Source: Bacteroides sp. OF04-15BH (GTDB lineage Bacteria > Bacteroidota > Bacteroidia > Bacteroidales > Bacteroidaceae). From it: DNA of 64,000 nucleotides. The translations under genes and the position numbers were made by a program. The first letter of the stretch is position 1. The number at the start of each line of letters is the position of its first letter. This document shows positions 62,287-64,000 of the stretch, one piece after another. The stretch is from the NCBI RefSeq assembly GCF_003477995.1, contig NZ_QUEM01000008.1, positions 71,234 to 135,233 on the forward strand. Reading direction: 5' to 3'. The notes beneath the pieces are model-generated. The model saw only the letters and a list, made by a program, of their open reading frames with translations, was not told the origin of the DNA and made no database searches.

Positions 62287-62318
62287 CAAAATTACACAAA
62301 AAAAATATATCTAACAAA
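62287..62318 (-). promoter_or_regulatory. tetQ promoter
   Basis: TTTG (62315-62318), a 20-base spacer and TAATTTTG (62287-62294) on the minus strand, an ideal Bacteroides promoter. Transcription should start near 62280 and drives tetQ and probably the RND operon. Confidence 0.8.
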
Positions 62319-62812
62319 AGTGGGAGGATTTTTTAACTTTTTTTACCATAGACATTTTATTAGGGAAGCGTAGGTTCAACTGGCAAGTACAAATAAGTAG
62401 AAATGTTTGAACAACACCGTTTTAGGAAGTTGAAAAATCAAGTTTCTCTCTCGGTATAGCGTTTATTTTGGCCAATATCTTCTTTAGTTTGGCATTTGAG
62501 TATTTCCCATTCGTGTTCTATTTAGCTCCTTATTATGAGTATGTAGCAAGTTGCTTATCAAATTCAGCCTCTTTGAGGGTCAAATATGGTTTTGCAAATG
62601 GTGACTGACAAGACATAAACAAGGTCAGCAGGATTTTTTACATAAATGGACATGAATGTATATAACCTAAAATAAGAATAAATTTTAATAAGGGCTGCCC
62701 AAAAAGAAAAAAAATGCAGTTGCCATCCTACAGATACTTGCAGAAAGGATAAAATTTACTTTTAGACCTTTTGGGATAGCCCTTATTAATACTTCAGATA
62801 AAATTCCTAAGG
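62319..62812. other. Gene-free stretch between tetQ promoter and helicase gene
   Basis: This AT-rich stretch has no credible reading frame. Apart from the 105-bp inverted-repeat element (62685-62789) I see no signal, only scattered short repeats. Confidence 0.5.
62685..62789. mobile_element. 105-bp MITE-like inverted-repeat element
   Basis: TTAATAAGGGCTGCCCAAAA (62685-62704) and its inverse TTTTGGGATAGCCCTTATTAA (62769-62789) form terminal repeats with one two-base difference, flanking about 65 bases with no ORF. It also folds as a hairpin and could act as a transcription stop after the helicase gene. Confidence 0.55.
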
Positions 62813-64000
62813 TTATATTTTCAATCCTTTGGACCGGGTTTCCTCCTTGGCATACAGCCCCGGATGCCCAGTTATGGTGTGATTGGCGATAATACTTTCC
62901 GATGGATTGCGTATTTGCGGTGATGTATCTTCGGGATATTGCCTGATACCGTTTCGCACACCTTTCGCTTCCGGTTTGACCTGTTGCCCTTCATGCTCCT
63001 TTTCGGTGATTTCGGGTGTAGGCGGCGCAAGTTCCAGCTGTATCTTGCGGTCAAGGGCGGCAAGTTCGGACTTCAACTGTTTCAGTTCTTCCTCCTTCTT
63101 CCACACCTTGCCTGCTATCTCCTGCAACTGCGGTATCTCACGTTCCAAGACCTCATTCTTCGCTTTATACTGGTCGATGATGGAGGGGATTCTCTCAATC
63201 GCGTTGAGGAAGTTGCGGGCGGCGGCCAACGGGTCAGCCAGCGCCAGATGCCCGTTGTTGTAGGTGTACTTGTAGTTCCCCTCGACCACGAAGCGGTTGT
63301 CGGTAAACTCCAATCCCTCTTTGAGTATCCTTTCGCTGACCACCTTTATCGGGAAACCGTAAAACTCTCCAACCTGCGTGTACAACCCTCCGGTCGTGGC
63401 ATTCTTGGCTATCTCCTGCAAACGCTTTCCGATGACTTTCTCATCGGCGGAATCCACTCCGTCCACCTTTATTATATTAAGGTGATTGCCCTCCTTGTCG
63501 GTCTGCACCACAGAGAGGAAGCGGTTCCAGTCCTCCGTCATGGCATCTATGAAAGCTGTGTTGTTGCCCAGCTCGCGGGTCTTCGATTCCAGCTTGAACT
63601 CCGAATCACGCTTGCCCTTGTTGAACGACTTGCGTTCCCCTTCGAGCGAGGCGATACGTTTTTCCAGTTTCGCCTTGTCCAGCAGGTCGGTGTTGCCGGA
63701 TAGCAACGCCATATATTCCGAGAAGTTCATGCCCGATTTCTCGTCCATTGCCCCCTCGTCGATGGTACGCGCTTCCATAGCACCGCTTTTAAGCTGGCTG
63801 ATGAAAGTCTGCTTGCAGTGCAGGAGGTTGAACTTGTAACTGTCCAGTGATTTTTCCACCGCGTAGATTATTACGTCCACGTTGTTCCCGGCGAAATGCT
63901 TGGCTATCTCGTTGCCTGCTCTAACTCCCCGTCCGTCACGCTGTTGCAGGTCGGACGGTCGATCGGGTAGGTCAAGGGCATTACTGCCCTCTTCCCCCCT
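62813..64000 (-). CDS. Large SNF2-type helicase/methylase-like protein, C-terminal part (5' end outside window)
   Basis: The frame is open to the window edge: from 64000 it reads ...GSNALDLPDRPSDLQQRDGR GV..., which is the SNF2/superfamily 2 helicase region with motif VI (Q-R-x-G-R). Within the frame GTG 63880 is only an internal codon. The C-terminal 350 residues are charged and coiled (EVLEREIPQLQEIAGKVWKK). Such C-termini belong to the very large DNA methylase/helicase proteins (often over 1500 residues) of Bacteroides conjugative elements. The role may be protection of incoming DNA, by inference. Confidence 0.78.
   Translation of the reverse strand, partial: RGEEGSNALDLPDRPSDLQQRDGRGVRAGNEIAKHFAGNNVDVIIYAVEKSLDSYKFNLLHCKQTFISQLKSGAMEARTIDEGAMDEKSGMNFSEYMALLSGNTDLLDKAKLEKRIASLEGERKSFNKGKRDSEFKLESKTRELGNNTAFIDAMTEDWNRFLSVVQTDKEGNHLNIIKVDGVDSADEKVIGKRLQEIAKNATTGGLYTQVGEFYGFPIKVVSERILKEGLEFTDNRFVVEGNYKYTYNNGHLALADPLAAARNFLNAIERIPSIIDQYKAKNEVLEREIPQLQEIAGKVWKKEEELKQLKSELAALDRKIQLELAPPTPEITEKEHEGQQVKPEAKGVRNGIRQYPEDTSPQIRNPSESIIANHTITGHPGLYAKEETRSKGLKI

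Overview
The window looks like a Bacteroides/Phocaeicola (order Bacteroidales) chromosome. Three things suggest this. Promoters follow the TTTG ... TAnnTTTG pattern of the phylum, for example ahead of rpsO, the flippase gene and tetQ. The V-type ATPase operon has the Bacteroidetes/Chlamydia layout. The right two thirds is a CTnDOT-type conjugative transposon carrying tetQ. No species is claimed.

Region 1 (1-21120) is core chromosome. A leftward surface-polysaccharide operon (about 7770 to 1) encodes a Wzx-type flippase, four glycosyltransferases, an apparent bifunctional CDP-ribitol synthase and a LicD-family transferase. Together they suggest a glycan decorated with an alditol phosphate, probably ribitol phosphate. 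A rightward seven-gene V-type ATPase operon follows (8016-15460), with sodium-site residues in its K subunit and a strong terminator. Then come leftward single genes: a membrane-anchored thioredoxin, a GNAT-nitrilase fusion, a YfhO-type membrane protein and rpsO. A probable structured RNA of about 190 nt with its own terminator (20934-21120) is the last chromosomal-looking item.

Region 2 (about 21121-64000) is the conjugative element and runs off the right edge. Its left boundary lies somewhere in 21070-21930, a gene-free stretch with several inverted repeats. A rightward operon of small accessory genes (21932-25905, including PcfK- and PcfJ-like genes) converges on the leftward transfer operon, and a symmetrical terminator separates them. 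The transfer operon reads traA to traQ from 42185 down to 26492, then a lysozyme-like gene. traN is split by a complete group II intron with its maturase; splicing would restore a 352-codon frame. Divergent from traA are mobA, the relaxase and the coupling protein, with palindromes between them that probably form oriT.

Region 3 (46564-64000) is the cargo and regulatory end. A small inverted-repeat element follows the coupling protein. Next come a KAP-type NTPase broken by one in-frame stop, a DUF4143 ATPase, rteC, and a RibD-like gene behind a large structured leader. Then come remnants of an ABC efflux system, the first 77 codons of what looks like rteA, and a complete tripartite RND efflux pump. 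That pump lies directly downstream of tetQ, overlapping it by ATGA. The usual tetQ-rteA-rteB operon therefore appears rebuilt as tetQ-RND pump, with rteA cut short and rteB missing. The window ends inside a large SNF2-type helicase.

The strongest candidates for something new are the tetQ-coupled RND pump with its rewired regulation, the structured leader at 52690-52928, the ribitol-phosphate pair (CDP-ribitol synthase plus LicD), and a leader motif with fixed spacing shared by mobA, traI and traN.
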